Below, piece by piece: positions 16,866-25,783 of a DNA stretch of 64,000 nucleotides (position 1 is the first letter of the stretch; each line of letters opens with the position of its first letter). The notes below the pieces were generated by a model. The model was not told where the DNA came from. It searched no databases and worked only from the letters and a program-made list of their open reading frames with translations. A program made the position numbers and the translations under genes. The stretch spans positions 1 through 64,000 of the forward strand of contig JAEFAI010000008.1 of NCBI GenBank assembly GCA_016291185.1, written 5' to 3'. The stretch is from Bacteroidales bacterium (lineage in GTDB: Bacteria > Bacteroidota > Bacteroidia > Bacteroidales > UBA932).

Positions 16866-16942
16866 GGCGCCTTAGCTCAGCTGAATAGAGCATTTGACTA
16901 CGGATCAAAAGGTCGCAGGTTTGAATCCTGCAGGCGTCACCA
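16866..16942 (+). tRNA. tRNA-Arg (anticodon ACG)
   Basis: A full cloverleaf can be drawn. The acceptor GGCGCCT (16866-16872) pairs with AGGCGTC (one G:U). There is a GCTC...GAGC D arm, an anticodon stem TTTGA/TCAAA with loop CTACGGA giving ACG, and a T arm GCAGG/CCTGC. The discriminator is A and CCA is encoded (16940-16942). ACG reads CGN arginine codons after A34 deamination. Confidence 0.95.
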
Positions 16943-16971
16943 AAGCAATGGAAACATTGCAAAAGACGAAG

Positions 16972-17000
16972 GCCCCGCAACATCGTTGCGGGGCTTTTTT
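16972..17000 (+). terminator. Strong Rho-independent terminator after the tRNA
   Basis: A 10-bp perfect stem (16972-16981 with 16985-16994) closed by a 3-nt loop is followed by six T residues (16995-17000). It ends the rplS/tRNA unit. Confidence 0.9.
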
Positions 17001-17043
17001 ATTTAAACAAAAACCGTCGGCTTTGCTAACTCCTGCAGGCGTC

Positions 17044-17874
17044 TTACCGAGAGACGATCGCGGTCATGCCCGGCATCAGGTGGGGATGCGGCGTGAGGGT
17101 GGCCTCCAGATGGACCATGCCGTTCTTCTCCACCACGGGGCTGATGGCCGATACGGTGGCCTTGTGCACCTCGGACGGATAGGCGATCGAAATCACCTGG
17201 ATGGGCGTGCCCGTCTGGAAGCGGGGAAGCTCGTTCTCCAGTACGTCGAAACAAACCTTCAGGTGCTCGGTGTCAACAATATAGAATAATGCTACGCCGG
17301 GCATCGCCGCGCTGTACAGCGTGGATTCGACCCGGCTCACGGCCCCCGTGATGGGAGCGGTGATGGTGCAGTAGCTGAGCTCGTGCTCCAGCTGCTGCAG
17401 AGCAGCCTGGGCGGTGTTGTAGCCGCTGTTCACGCGCGCCTGCCGCTTGATCTCCTCGGGAGCTTGGTCCAGCTCGTTGCGTTTGTAGCCCTGTCCCATC
17501 AAGATGGCCTGGTACTGGAACTCGGCGCGCTCCAACTCGGCGCGGCCGCGGGCGATCCGGTCGTTCAAGTCGTCCTGGCTGAGCCGGGCGACGACCTGCC
17601 CCTTGCGGATCCGCTGTCCCAGCTCGATGTCGAAACTCACAAGCTGCTCGTTGATCCGGCTATAGACCGGCACCTCGGTGATGGCCTCGATCGTTCCCTT
17701 GCTGGAGAATCCGTCTGCAGCGATGGTCTGCTGCAGATTCTGGCTGGGTGCTGCGGCTGCGGCCTCCTGCTCCGGTGCGGGAGCGGGCTCGAGGTCCGAA
17801 AGGGAGGCCCTCTGGCGGGACTGGCAGGCAGCCAGGGCCAGCAGCAGGGCGAGGAGAGCGATAGGTCTATTCAT
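17044..17874 (-). CDS. Lipoprotein periplasmic adaptor (HlyD/RND MFP type)
   Basis: 276 aa. The signal ends in a lipobox (LALAAC, Cys17), so it is anchored by lipid. The body has a lipoyl half-motif (VPVYSRINEQLVSFDIELGQRI), a short helical hairpin (about 95-165), the second lipoyl half (YCTITAPITGAVSRVES) and a beta-barrel ending HPHLMPGMTAIVSR. It is short for an MFP. Its start overlaps the TolC-like gene by 8 bp. It is the last gene of the five-gene exporter and a second adaptor besides the HlyD-like first gene. Confidence 0.88.
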   Translation of the reverse strand: MNRPIALLALLLALAACQSRQRASLSDLEPAPAPEQEAAAAAPSQNLQQTIAADGFSSKGTIEAITEVPVYSRINEQLVSFDIELGQRIRKGQVVARLSQDDLNDRIARGRAELERAEFQYQAILMGQGYKRNELDQAPEEIKRQARVNSGYNTAQAALQQLEHELSYCTITAPITGAVSRVESTLYSAAMPGVALFYIVDTEHLKVCFDVLENELPRFQTGTPIQVISIAYPSEVHKATVSAISPVVEKNGMVHLEATLTPHPHLMPGMTAIVSR

Positions 17875-19282
17875 GCTGCGTCAGGGTTAGCAAATGATAA
17901 TAAGTCGTCCAGTAGCCAGCCAACGCCGAGAGGTGTTGGTTGTAGGCCTCGTCGCGCCGGTTCTGCGCAAGCGAGTAGGTATTGATGTCGCAGAGGCCGT
18001 TGGCGTAGTTCTCGGCCGTGAGCGCGAAGACCTCGTCGGCCATGGCCACGGCCTCGGCGGTCTGGGAGAGCAACTGTCTGTGTGAGCGTAGGTTGTCGAG
18101 CGTGGTATGCACGTCTTCAGTGAGCGCGCGCTCCACCTCCTGCAGGGCCATTTCCTCATGGGAAGTCCAGGCGGCGGCCGCGGCATGGCCCTTCCGGGCG
18201 GCGCCGTGGTCCATCAGCGGCACGCTGAGCGTAACCGTTCCGACCATGTATAACTGGGGATGCTGGTAGGCGCCGACAAAGGTGCTGCCCAGTTGCTGCA
18301 TGCCCAGATCGAGCCCGAAGCCCACTTTCGGCCCCTGTTCCTTACGGGCCTTCTCCTGCTGGTGGCGGGCCTCGGTGAGCGAAACCTGTTGCTGCTGCAG
18401 GGCCGCACTGTGGGCGCGGGCCATCTGCAGGGCCTCGTCGTCCGTGAGCAGGACCTGATTGGTGGCGGTCGGAACGTCGAGCCGGGTGCCGGCCGCGGGA
18501 ACCGGAATGCGGAGGTAGGCCGCCAGGGACTCGCGCGCCAGCTGCTCCTCGTTGCGGGCGCTGAGCAGGGCGTTGGCGGCGTTCAGGCGTTGTAACTCCA
18601 TCGAGCGGAGCTCGGCCAGTGTGACGATGGCAATGCTGGCTTTCTCCCGGGCGATGGCGTAGAGCGTATCGGCCGTCTGCTTGTTGCGCTCGCACATGTC
18701 CAGCATGCCCTGGGCGCAGGCCAGGCGGAAGAAACGCCGGGTGGCCTCTTCGGCGATCCGATGCAGCTCATAGCTGAGCTGTCTGCGTGCCGCCTCGAGC
18801 CGCTGGTCCTCGACGGCCTTCTCCCAGCGGTAGGGGTTGTAGCCCAGCAGCGACTGCTGGTAGCCCGCGATGAGGGGCGTCGCGATGAAGTCGCGTGCAC
18901 GGGAGGTCTGGTCGCCGGTGAAATACTCGCTCCACAGGACCTGACTGCCCACGTAGGCCTCGCCGCCCAGGCCCAGCACTTTCTGCGTGAGCTTCAGCTG
19001 GGCAGCTGTGGAGAAGCGGTTATAGTTGCGCAAATAGACATAGTTGCGCGTGATGTCATTGATCATCCGCTGGTAGTTGGGCGCGACGCTCAGCTCCAGC
19101 TGCGGTTTGCGCAGCGCCTCGAACTGCGCGTTCTTCTGGATTTGGAATTTGTACGCGTATCGGCTCTGGAAGGCCGTCAGCGTGCTGTCCTGGGCGAGGC
19201 GGATGATCTCGTCCAGGCTCTGCGCCTGGCTCAGCAGCGGCAGGCCGCACAAAAGAAGAAGTCCGATCAGGTGTTTTCTCAT
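17867..19282 (-). CDS. TolC-family outer membrane protein of the bacteriocin-type exporter
   Basis: 471 aa from the ATG at 19282, which overlaps the upstream ABC stop as ATGA (19279-19282) and begins a clear signal peptide (MRKHLIGLLLLCGLPLLSQAQ); the longer frame would extend into the ABC gene. Two coiled-coil halves are visible (AIAREKASIAIVTLAELRSMELQRLNAANALLSARNEE and a second near the C-terminus ending NINTYSLAQNRRDEAYNQ-like), as in outer membrane efflux proteins. It should supply the outer-membrane exit for the two ABC proteins. Confidence 0.88.
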   Translation of the reverse strand: MRKHLIGLLLLCGLPLLSQAQSLDEIIRLAQDSTLTAFQSRYAYKFQIQKNAQFEALRKPQLELSVAPNYQRMINDITRNYVYLRNYNRFSTAAQLKLTQKVLGLGGEAYVGSQVLWSEYFTGDQTSRARDFIATPLIAGYQQSLLGYNPYRWEKAVEDQRLEAARRQLSYELHRIAEEATRRFFRLACAQGMLDMCERNKQTADTLYAIAREKASIAIVTLAELRSMELQRLNAANALLSARNEEQLARESLAAYLRIPVPAAGTRLDVPTATNQVLLTDDEALQMARAHSAALQQQQVSLTEARHQQEKARKEQGPKVGFGLDLGMQQLGSTFVGAYQHPQLYMVGTVTLSVPLMDHGAARKGHAAAAAWTSHEEMALQEVERALTEDVHTTLDNLRSHRQLLSQTAEAVAMADEVFALTAENYANGLCDINTYSLAQNRRDEAYNQHLSALAGYWTTYYHLLTLTQHE

Positions 19283-21384
19283 ACTGTCTGCCGTTTGATG
19301 ATGTCCGTGAAAAGACCGCCCTTGGCCAGAAGCTCCTCGTAACTGCCGTCCTCGGCCACCTTGCCGTCGCCCAGGACGATGATGCGGTTGCATTCGCGGA
19401 TGGTGCTCATGCGGTGCGCAATGGTGATGCGGGTGCAGCGCATCCGGGCCAGGTTTTCCGTGATGATGTGCTGGCTGATGTTGTCCAGGGCCGAGGTCGC
19501 TTCATCCAGGAAGAAAATCTTGGGCTTGCGGATGAGGGCGCGGGCGATGAGGATGCGCTGGCGCTGTCCGCCGGACACGCCCTGACCGTCGGCGGAGATG
19601 GGGGTGTCCAGCCCGCGCGGCATGGCCTCGATGTCCTTGTCCAGGGCAGCATTCTTCGCGGCCTCCCACACATCCTCGTCGGTGTAGCTGCCGTTTCCGA
19701 ATAAGATATTGTCGCGAATGGTGCCTTCGACGAGTTGTCCGTCCTGCAGGCAGATGCTGATACAGTAGCGCCGCAGGCTGGGTTTGTTGATGTCGTCGAG
19801 GTTGTGCTCGTCGTAGAAAATGGAGCCGGTCTCCGCCTTCTCGAATCCCAACATCAGGCGCACCAGGGTGGATTTGCCGCAGCCCGAAGGGCCCACAAAC
19901 GCCACATAGTCTCCGGCGTTGATGTGCAGATTCAAGTTGTTGAAGAGGTAGGGCATGTCCTCGTCGTAGCGGAACTTGAGGCCGCGGATGTCGATGTTGC
20001 CGCTCACGTCCTTGAGGAAGATGGAGCCTTCATCCGTTTCCGGCTGGGATTCCAGGATGGGTCGGCAGAGCTTGATCTCCGGCGCCAGCTGGGCCATGAC
20101 CTTGGTAATCCGTTGGAAGTTCTGGATGGCCTCGGTAGCAATGGTGAGTACGCTGCAGTAGGCGATGTAATCCGACAGTCCCAGGCCGTAGTGCCAGGCG
20201 GCGAGCATGGTCACGATCAGGGGCACCATGCGGAAATTGTAACTGATGGAGTTGCTGTAGTTGAACAGCGCCGGATAGCGGCTGCCGTCGGGATCGGACG
20301 GCTCGTAGGCCTCGGCCCAATGCCGGAAAGCCCGGATCTCGGCGCCGTTGGTGCGGATCTTCTGTGCCCCGACTGCGAGATTATAGATGAGGCCCGTGAG
20401 CTTGGAAGCGCACACGTTGGCCTGGTCCTGCACCTTCTTGCGGCAGGAGTACTGGACATAGATGGTGAGCATGTACAGCGCCATCACCAGGATGCCCGTC
20501 CAGAGCAGCGGCCCGCCGTAAGTGAAGAACTGAAGGAACAGCATCACCGTGAAAAGCAGCGTCAGGATGGTGGAGAGCATGTCCTCGGTGAGCTGCGTGG
20601 AAAAGCGGACCACAGACAGAACGCGGTTGGACAGCTCGCCGGGGGAGTATTTCTTGAAAAAACCGACGGGCAGGGACAGCAGGCGCGTCATCAGCGAAGA
20701 CTGCATGGCATACTCCATCTTGTCCTTCATGCGGACGACCAGGTAGTTGCGGGTCATCTGCACCATCACCAGTCCGGCTGCGGCGCTGAAGAGGAGTACG
20801 GCGATGGGCGTGAGCTGGGAGGCGTCGCCCGAAGGGATGACTTCGTCGAAGAGCAGTTTGCACGCATACGGCGTGAACATGGTGAGCAGGACCACACCCA
20901 GGCAGGCCAACAGGGCGCAGATGCCGTCGTACACGCTCAGCTGGCGCAGGGCGTGCCCGATCAGGGAGCGGATGGTGAGTTCGCCCTGGGGCAGGGGGTA
21001 GGAAAGGGAGAAGGCCTCCTTCTTGAGGCGGTCCATGTTCTTGCGGGCGTTGCAGCGACGCCCGGTCTTGGGATCGACAAAGGTGTAGTCGGCAAAACCG
21101 GGGGCGAGCAGGACCGGCGTGTCGTCGTCGGCCGAGAACGCCAGCAGCTTACCCGAGCTGCGCGTCCACCATTTGCCCTCCAGCTGGATCTGCCGGAAGA
21201 AGATCTGCTGTCGGTAGAAGGCCTCTTCGAGCTCGTCGAGATTCTCCGGGATTTCCCGCTTCAGGGTGAGCTTTTTCCACACCTTGCGGTCGATCATACC
21301 CCGGAAGAGATCGGCCGCCTGGTTCATCGCCTTGCGGTCGCCTTCAATACGCTGGACCAATTGTTCGAAGAATAAATTGTTCAT
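19279..21384 (-). CDS. ABC transporter, NHLM bacteriocin-export type 2-like (permease-ATPase)
   Basis: 701 aa. An N-terminal region of about 150 residues precedes a six-helix ABC exporter membrane domain (about 155-450) and an ATPase domain. Walker A is GPSGCGKST, the signature GVSGGQRQRILIARAL, Walker B IFFLDEATSALD and the H-loop IAHRMST. The N-terminal segment includes DDDTPVLLAPGFADYTFVDPKTG, the kind of region that sets NHLM type-2 ABC proteins apart from ordinary exporters. It lies 3 bp after the first ABC gene, so the two probably form a heterodimer. The cargo would be a leader-bearing peptide, but none is encoded nearby. Confidence 0.85.
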   Translation of the reverse strand: MNNLFFEQLVQRIEGDRKAMNQAADLFRGMIDRKVWKKLTLKREIPENLDELEEAFYRQQIFFRQIQLEGKWWTRSSGKLLAFSADDDTPVLLAPGFADYTFVDPKTGRRCNARKNMDRLKKEAFSLSYPLPQGELTIRSLIGHALRQLSVYDGICALLACLGVVLLTMFTPYACKLLFDEVIPSGDASQLTPIAVLLFSAAAGLVMVQMTRNYLVVRMKDKMEYAMQSSLMTRLLSLPVGFFKKYSPGELSNRVLSVVRFSTQLTEDMLSTILTLLFTVMLFLQFFTYGGPLLWTGILVMALYMLTIYVQYSCRKKVQDQANVCASKLTGLIYNLAVGAQKIRTNGAEIRAFRHWAEAYEPSDPDGSRYPALFNYSNSISYNFRMVPLIVTMLAAWHYGLGLSDYIAYCSVLTIATEAIQNFQRITKVMAQLAPEIKLCRPILESQPETDEGSIFLKDVSGNIDIRGLKFRYDEDMPYLFNNLNLHINAGDYVAFVGPSGCGKSTLVRLMLGFEKAETGSIFYDEHNLDDINKPSLRRYCISICLQDGQLVEGTIRDNILFGNGSYTDEDVWEAAKNAALDKDIEAMPRGLDTPISADGQGVSGGQRQRILIARALIRKPKIFFLDEATSALDNISQHIITENLARMRCTRITIAHRMSTIRECNRIIVLGDGKVAEDGSYEELLAKGGLFTDIIKRQTV

Positions 21385-21387
21385 AGG

Positions 21388-23115
21388 TCAGGCGTATTTC
21401 ATTAATTCACGGTACAGGCCTTCCTGCTGCATGAGCGCTTCGTGGGTGCCCTGCTGGGATACTTTTCCCTGCTCCATCACGTAGATGCAGTCGCAGTCCC
21501 GGATGGTGCTCAGGCGGTGGGCGATGAGAACGAGGGTGATGCCCAGGTTGCCGATATGCTGCATCACCTTCTCTTCGGTCTTGGGATCCAGGGCTGAGGT
21601 GCCTTCATCCATGATGAGGATGGAGGGGTCTTTCGCGAGGGCGGTGGCAATCTCCATGCGCTGGCGCTGGCCGCCGCTGAAGTTCTTGCCATTCTCGCTC
21701 AGCCGGGACTGGTAGGCCCCGGGGCGCTCGGCGATCTCCTCGTGGATCTGGGCGTCGTGGGCGGCCATCACCATGGAGAAGTCCTCGATGGACTCGTCCC
21801 ACATTTTCAGGTTTTCCTCGATGGTGCCTTCAAAGAGCGTAATATCCTGGTTGACAACCGACAGGGAATTGATCCTGACGGCGCGATTGACCTGTTGCAC
21901 GGGTACGCCGTCGAGGAGCACTTCTCCTTCCCACGGCTCATAGAGCCCCGAAATGAGCTTGGCGATGGTGCTCTTGCCGCAGCCCGAGAAGCCCACGAAG
22001 GCGATTCGCTGTCCCGCCGGGATCTTCAGGGAAAAGTCCTTGAGGACCGGGGGAAGGTTGCGGTCGTAGCCAAAGGTGACGTGTCTCAGCTCCACATCTC
22101 CCCGCAGCTTGGGCTGCTCCGGAAGCGCTTCCGGGCTGGACAGCTCCAGGGTGCGCCCCTCGCAGGCCTCTTCCACCTCTTCCAGGCGCTCCATGGCGGC
22201 CTGGCTCCGATAGACGCTCTGGGTGGCCTTGACCGCCGAGTTGATCGGGTAGATGATGCTGGCGGCCAGTGCCTGGGATGCCAGCAGCATACCCGGCGTC
22301 AGCTCTCCCCGCAGGATGTACCAGGCGCCCAGGACCAGGATGAGGGCGTTGCTCAGGTGCAGGACCAGCAGCGGCAGGGAGCCGGTGCCCATGTTGCTCA
22401 TGGTGGATTGGACCCGTACGTTGAGGGCCTGGACGAAGGACCTGTCCCACTGGCTGTAGAAAGTGCGCTCTCCGCCCATGGACTTGATGGTCTCCATGTT
22501 CTTGATGCCCGTCATCGTGACGCCTTGCAACTGGGCGTCGGTCACTTCCGTCCCCTTGGCCTTCTTTTTCATGCTGTCGGCCGTCACTTGCATCACGAGC
22601 ACGAGCAGGGACATAGATACGATCACGACCAGGCCCAGCTTCCAGCTGTACATCATCAGCATCGCGGCGCTGATGATGGATTGCACGATGAAAATGAGGC
22701 CGATGGAGAACTGGTCCATCGTGCGCGTGATGCTGGGGATGCTGGAGTAGCGGGCCACCAGCTCGCCGGACGAGAAGCGGTCCAGCACCAGCATGGGCAG
22801 CTTCAGGATGCTCAGGATAAAACGGGAGGAGCTGACGAGCCCCATCTTGGTGAAATGCCTTCGGCGAAGGAGGTTCATGGACATCCACACCCCCAGTTCG
22901 AGCACGAACAGCAGGATGTAGAAAAACATCAGGGGCCCGAACCACTCGGGGTTCTTGCGGGTGATGATGTTATCTGTATAAACTTGCTGGAAGAAAGGTG
23001 CCAGCAGGTAGGCGACAATATCCACGAAGTACAGCAGGAACGTGACCCAGTAGAAGGCCATGCATCCCCGCATGAAATGAAGGATGAGCGCTGCCGTGGA
23101 CTTGTTCTTACTCAT
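21388..23115 (-). CDS. ABC transporter, NHLM bacteriocin-export type 1-like, no peptidase domain
   Basis: 575 aa: six membrane helices (about 15-310) and an ATPase domain with GFSGCGKST, NFSGGQRQRMEIATAL, LIMDEGTSALD and IAHRLST. NHLM type-1 ABC proteins usually carry an N-terminal C39 peptidase that removes the leader; here the protein begins almost directly with the first helix and no Cys-His peptidase motif is present. Leader removal, if needed, must be done elsewhere. Walker B has EGTSALD with Glu in place. It overlaps the HlyD-like gene as ATGA (23112-23115). Confidence 0.87.
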   Translation of the reverse strand: MSKNKSTAALILHFMRGCMAFYWVTFLLYFVDIVAYLLAPFFQQVYTDNIITRKNPEWFGPLMFFYILLFVLELGVWMSMNLLRRRHFTKMGLVSSSRFILSILKLPMLVLDRFSSGELVARYSSIPSITRTMDQFSIGLIFIVQSIISAAMLMMYSWKLGLVVIVSMSLLVLVMQVTADSMKKKAKGTEVTDAQLQGVTMTGIKNMETIKSMGGERTFYSQWDRSFVQALNVRVQSTMSNMGTGSLPLLVLHLSNALILVLGAWYILRGELTPGMLLASQALAASIIYPINSAVKATQSVYRSQAAMERLEEVEEACEGRTLELSSPEALPEQPKLRGDVELRHVTFGYDRNLPPVLKDFSLKIPAGQRIAFVGFSGCGKSTIAKLISGLYEPWEGEVLLDGVPVQQVNRAVRINSLSVVNQDITLFEGTIEENLKMWDESIEDFSMVMAAHDAQIHEEIAERPGAYQSRLSENGKNFSGGQRQRMEIATALAKDPSILIMDEGTSALDPKTEEKVMQHIGNLGITLVLIAHRLSTIRDCDCIYVMEQGKVSQQGTHEALMQQEGLYRELMKYA

Positions 23116-23975
23116 TCTACGCGGAGTTTAGCGCCCCGGAAGCGCGTTCTGACCGACTCAAACAGGTAGCGGAACATGCTGCGGCGCCGGGTTTCGCTCA
23201 TCACGGAGCAGTAGGTTCCCACATTCAGGTTGACATCCTCCGGCTCGCCGAAGGACCAATCGTACTGGGAAGGATCTTCCGGGGAGGGCAGCAGGTCGAT
23301 CTGTACCTGATACATCATTTCTCCGGAGGAGAGCAGGCGGCTGGCCATTTCCTCGTTCTTGAGGGTCTGGCGGACTTCGTTTTCCGACACGGGATAGCGG
23401 TCGATGCGCATCACCCGGCCTTTCACGTAGCCGATCTCGTCCCGCTTCTCGTCTTCCGGCCAGACCTGGGCCATCATTCCTTCGCGCAGGTCGCGCTGGC
23501 CGGCGTTGTCGATGTAGGCGATGAGCATGGCGCGCTGCGTTTCGGCTGCGTTGCCGCTCACCACGCTGATGATGGGCTCGAAGGCCTCGAAGGCCTCATT
23601 GTCCACCTTGGAGCTGATGACGGTGCCTTCGACGGTGCTGGTCAGGATGCTGTAGCTGTCGTTGACGGAGACGAGGGCCACGGATTGTCCCGGGATCACG
23701 TGGTCGCCGCTGTGCAGGAACATGGTCCGGACCATGCCCCGGTTGGGCAGCGAGACATCCGCCGTGCCTTCCTGCGGGAAGACGACGCCGCTGTAATACA
23801 CCTTGTCCGAGACACTCCCCAGGAAACCCCAGACGAAGAAAGCGCCCATCAGCAGGAGCGCCGTGACGGCCAGGATGTATGTGGGCAACGCCGTCACTTT
23901 GAGGGTGCTGCCGATCTGTTCGGGCGACTGGAGCTTCTGCTCCCGACTGTCTTCGGAAAGGGGGTTGCGATTCAT
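23112..23975 (-). CDS. HlyD-like secretion protein, NHLM bacteriocin-system type
   Basis: 287 aa from the ATG at 23975, chosen because it gives a short cytoplasmic start (SREQKLQSPEQIGSTLKV) and a single helix (YILAVTALLLMGAFFVWGFLG), the arrangement of NHLM-system secretion proteins (SPEQLD-like motif before the helix). Lipoyl-like strands follow (RGMVRTMFLHSGDHVIPGQS; TSTVEGTVISSKVDNEA) without a long hairpin. It is the first gene of the exporter operon and would link the ABC pair to the periplasmic partners. It diverges from grpE with an 85-bp gap. Confidence 0.8.
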   Translation of the reverse strand: MNRNPLSEDSREQKLQSPEQIGSTLKVTALPTYILAVTALLLMGAFFVWGFLGSVSDKVYYSGVVFPQEGTADVSLPNRGMVRTMFLHSGDHVIPGQSVALVSVNDSYSILTSTVEGTVISSKVDNEAFEAFEPIISVVSGNAAETQRAMLIAYIDNAGQRDLREGMMAQVWPEDEKRDEIGYVKGRVMRIDRYPVSENEVRQTLKNEEMASRLLSSGEMMYQVQIDLLPSPEDPSQYDWSFGEPEDVNLNVGTYCSVMSETRRRSMFRYLFESVRTRFRGAKLRVE

Positions 23976-23980
23976 AATCA

Positions 23981-23988
23981 CAAATATA
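23981..23988 (-). promoter_or_regulatory. -7 element of the exporter operon
   Basis: TATATTTG on the minus strand matches the -7 consensus but ends 5 bp before the start codon and has no TTTG at -33. If used, the message would be nearly leaderless. Low certainty. Confidence 0.35.
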
Positions 23989-24003
23989 ATATTTTTTTGC
24001 ACG

Positions 24004-24032
24004 TGACATTCTGTCATTGGCAGAGCTTTTGC
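24004..24032 (+). promoter_or_regulatory. Sigma-54-like promoter with adjacent dyad upstream of grpE
   Basis: TGGCA...TTTTGC places GG (24019-24020) and GC (24031-24032) 10 bp apart, the defining -24/-12 spacing of sigma-54 promoters. Directly upstream is a perfect dyad TGACA-N3-TGTCA (24004-24016). The predicted start, about 12 bp past the GC, leaves a leader of 15-20 nt before the grpE ATG at 24061. No TAnnTTTG box is present. Sigma-54 use and the dyad's binding protein are inferred. Confidence 0.5.
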
Positions 24033-24060
24033 TTTAGCAAAGGGCAAACAAGTTCGAATT

Positions 24061-24597
24061 ATGGCAGAAAACAAAGATAAACAGGCCCCGCAGGCAGCGG
24101 AGCCCAAGAAGAAACAGAAAAAAGAAGAGCGCAAGGGCGACGATCTGAAGAAGCAGGTCGCCGAGCTGACTGACAAATTGGCGGCCGAAAAGGACAGCTA
24201 TATTCGCCTGATGGCGGAATTCGAGACCTTCCGGCGCCGCAGCTCGGAGGACCGGCTGAACTTGATCGCTTCCGCGTCGGCCAAGACCATCGAGGGCCTG
24301 CTCCCGGTGCTGGACGACTGCGAGCGCGCCATGGAGATGCTCTCCAAGTCGTCCGACGAGGCGGCGAAGGAAGGCACTGCGCTTATATACAATAAGTTGA
24401 TGGATTACCTGAAGACCCAGGGCCTGGCCCGGATCGAGGCCAAGGGCGAAGTCTTCAATACGGACTTCCATGAGGCCGTGACCCAGTTCCCGGCACCGAG
24501 CGAGGAGCTGAAGGGCAAGGTGATCGATGTGATTCAGACGGGCTACACGCTGGGCGGCAAGGTCCTGCGCTATGCCAAGGTCGTTGTGGGAGCGTAA
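24061..24597 (+). CDS. grpE: Nucleotide exchange factor GrpE
   Basis: 178 aa. A charged, disordered N-terminus (residues 1-28) leads to the long dimerising coiled coil (DDLKKQVAELTDKLAAEKDSYIRLMAEFETFRRRS) and the C-terminal beta-wing with FNTDFHEAVTQF and GYTLGGKVLRYAKVVVG, all conserved GrpE features. GrpE drives ADP release from DnaK. It is followed 4 bp later by dnaJ; dnaK itself is not in the window. Confidence 0.97.
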   Translation: MAENKDKQAPQAAEPKKKQKKEERKGDDLKKQVAELTDKLAAEKDSYIRLMAEFETFRRRSSEDRLNLIASASAKTIEGLLPVLDDCERAMEMLSKSSDEAAKEGTALIYNKLMDYLKTQGLARIEAKGEVFNTDFHEAVTQFPAPSEELKGKVIDVIQTGYTLGGKVLRYAKVVVGA

Positions 24598-24601
24598 GCG
24601 T

Positions 24602-25783
24602 ATGGCAGAGAAAAGAGATTACTACGAGGTCCTGGGGCTCCAGAAAGGAGCCTCGGCCGACGATATCAAGGGCGCGTACCGCAAGGCCGCGCTCAAATGG
24701 CATCCGGACCGCTGGGTCAGCGGTACCGACGCCGAGAAGAAGACTGCAGAGGAGAAGTTCAAGGAGGCCTCCGAGGCCTATTCCGTACTGAGCGACCCCA
24801 ACAAGAAGGCGAAGTACGACCAGTTCGGCTTTGCCGGTGTGGACGGCGCGGGCGCTCAGGACTGGAGCCAGGGCTTCGGCAACCTGAACGACATCCTGAA
24901 CAACCTTTTCGGAGGTGCGTTCGGCGGTTTCAGTGGCTTTGGCGGATTCGGTGATTTCGGCTTCGGCGGTGGCCAGCAGGGTCCCCGTCAGCAGCGCGGC
25001 CGCGACATTCGCACCCGCGTCAAAGTGACGCTGGAGGAAATTGCGAACGGTTGCGAGAAGGAAGTCACGATCGAGCGCAACCGGCCTTGCCCGGACTGCG
25101 GCGGCCGTGGCGCCAAGAACGCGTCCGACGTCAAGACCTGCCCGACCTGCAAGGGCTCCGGCACCATCCAGACCGTGACGAATACCCTCTTCGGCCGCGC
25201 CATCAATACCTCCGTCTGTCCGCACTGCAACGGCACCGGCAAGGTGGTCACGAACCCCTGCGGCCGCTGCAAGGGCACCGGCCTCGTCCGGGTCAAGGAG
25301 ACCGTTAAGGTCCGCATCCCGGCGGGCGTGGAGGACGGTATGCAGTTGTCCCTGCGCGGAGAAGGCCATGCCGCGCCGCAGGGCGGCGTGAACGGCGACC
25401 TGCTCGTGATCGTGGAGGAGCAGCCGCACGCCCAGCTGAAGCGCGACGGCGCGAACCTCTTCTATACGCGCGTGATCAGCGTCGCTGACGCGATGCTGGG
25501 CTGCGAGATCCAGGTCCCGGGTATCGACGGCCCGTTGACGCTCAAACTCGACGCCGGCACGCAGTCCGGCACGGTCCAGCGCCTGCGCGGCAAGGGCCTG
25601 CCGTCCGTGAACAGCTATGGCTTGAGCAGCCGCGGCGACCTGTACGTGAAGATTCTGGTATGGATTCCGCGCAAGCTGGGACGCAGCGAGCGCGAGGCTA
25701 TCGAGAGGATGCGCGATGCCGTCCGTCCGGATCCGAACCGCGACGACCGCGCCCTCTTCGAGAAGGAGAGTCAGTACTTCTAG
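24602..25783 (+). CDS. dnaJ: Chaperone protein DnaJ
   Basis: 393 aa from the ATG at 24602, 4 bp after grpE; this start gives the canonical MAEKRDYYEVLGL. The J domain carries HPD (34-36), a G/F-rich linker follows (about 80-130), then four zinc-binding repeats (CPDCGGRG, CPTCKGSG, CPHCNGTG, CGRCKGTG) and the C-terminal substrate domains. It is a full type I DnaJ, the cochaperone that delivers clients to DnaK. Its stop codon directly abuts the stop of trkA on the other strand, with no base between them. Confidence 0.98.
   Translation: MAEKRDYYEVLGLQKGASADDIKGAYRKAALKWHPDRWVSGTDAEKKTAEEKFKEASEAYSVLSDPNKKAKYDQFGFAGVDGAGAQDWSQGFGNLNDILNNLFGGAFGGFSGFGGFGDFGFGGGQQGPRQQRGRDIRTRVKVTLEEIANGCEKEVTIERNRPCPDCGGRGAKNASDVKTCPTCKGSGTIQTVTNTLFGRAINTSVCPHCNGTGKVVTNPCGRCKGTGLVRVKETVKVRIPAGVEDGMQLSLRGEGHAAPQGGVNGDLLVIVEEQPHAQLKRDGANLFYTRVISVADAMLGCEIQVPGIDGPLTLKLDAGTQSGTVQRLRGKGLPSVNSYGLSSRGDLYVKILVWIPRKLGRSEREAIERMRDAVRPDPNRDDRALFEKESQYF

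Noticed and set aside
19735..21375. Plus-strand frame of 546 codons opposite the type-2 ABC gene
   Set aside because: Antisense shadow of a gene with intact Walker and signature motifs; no recognisable protein features.
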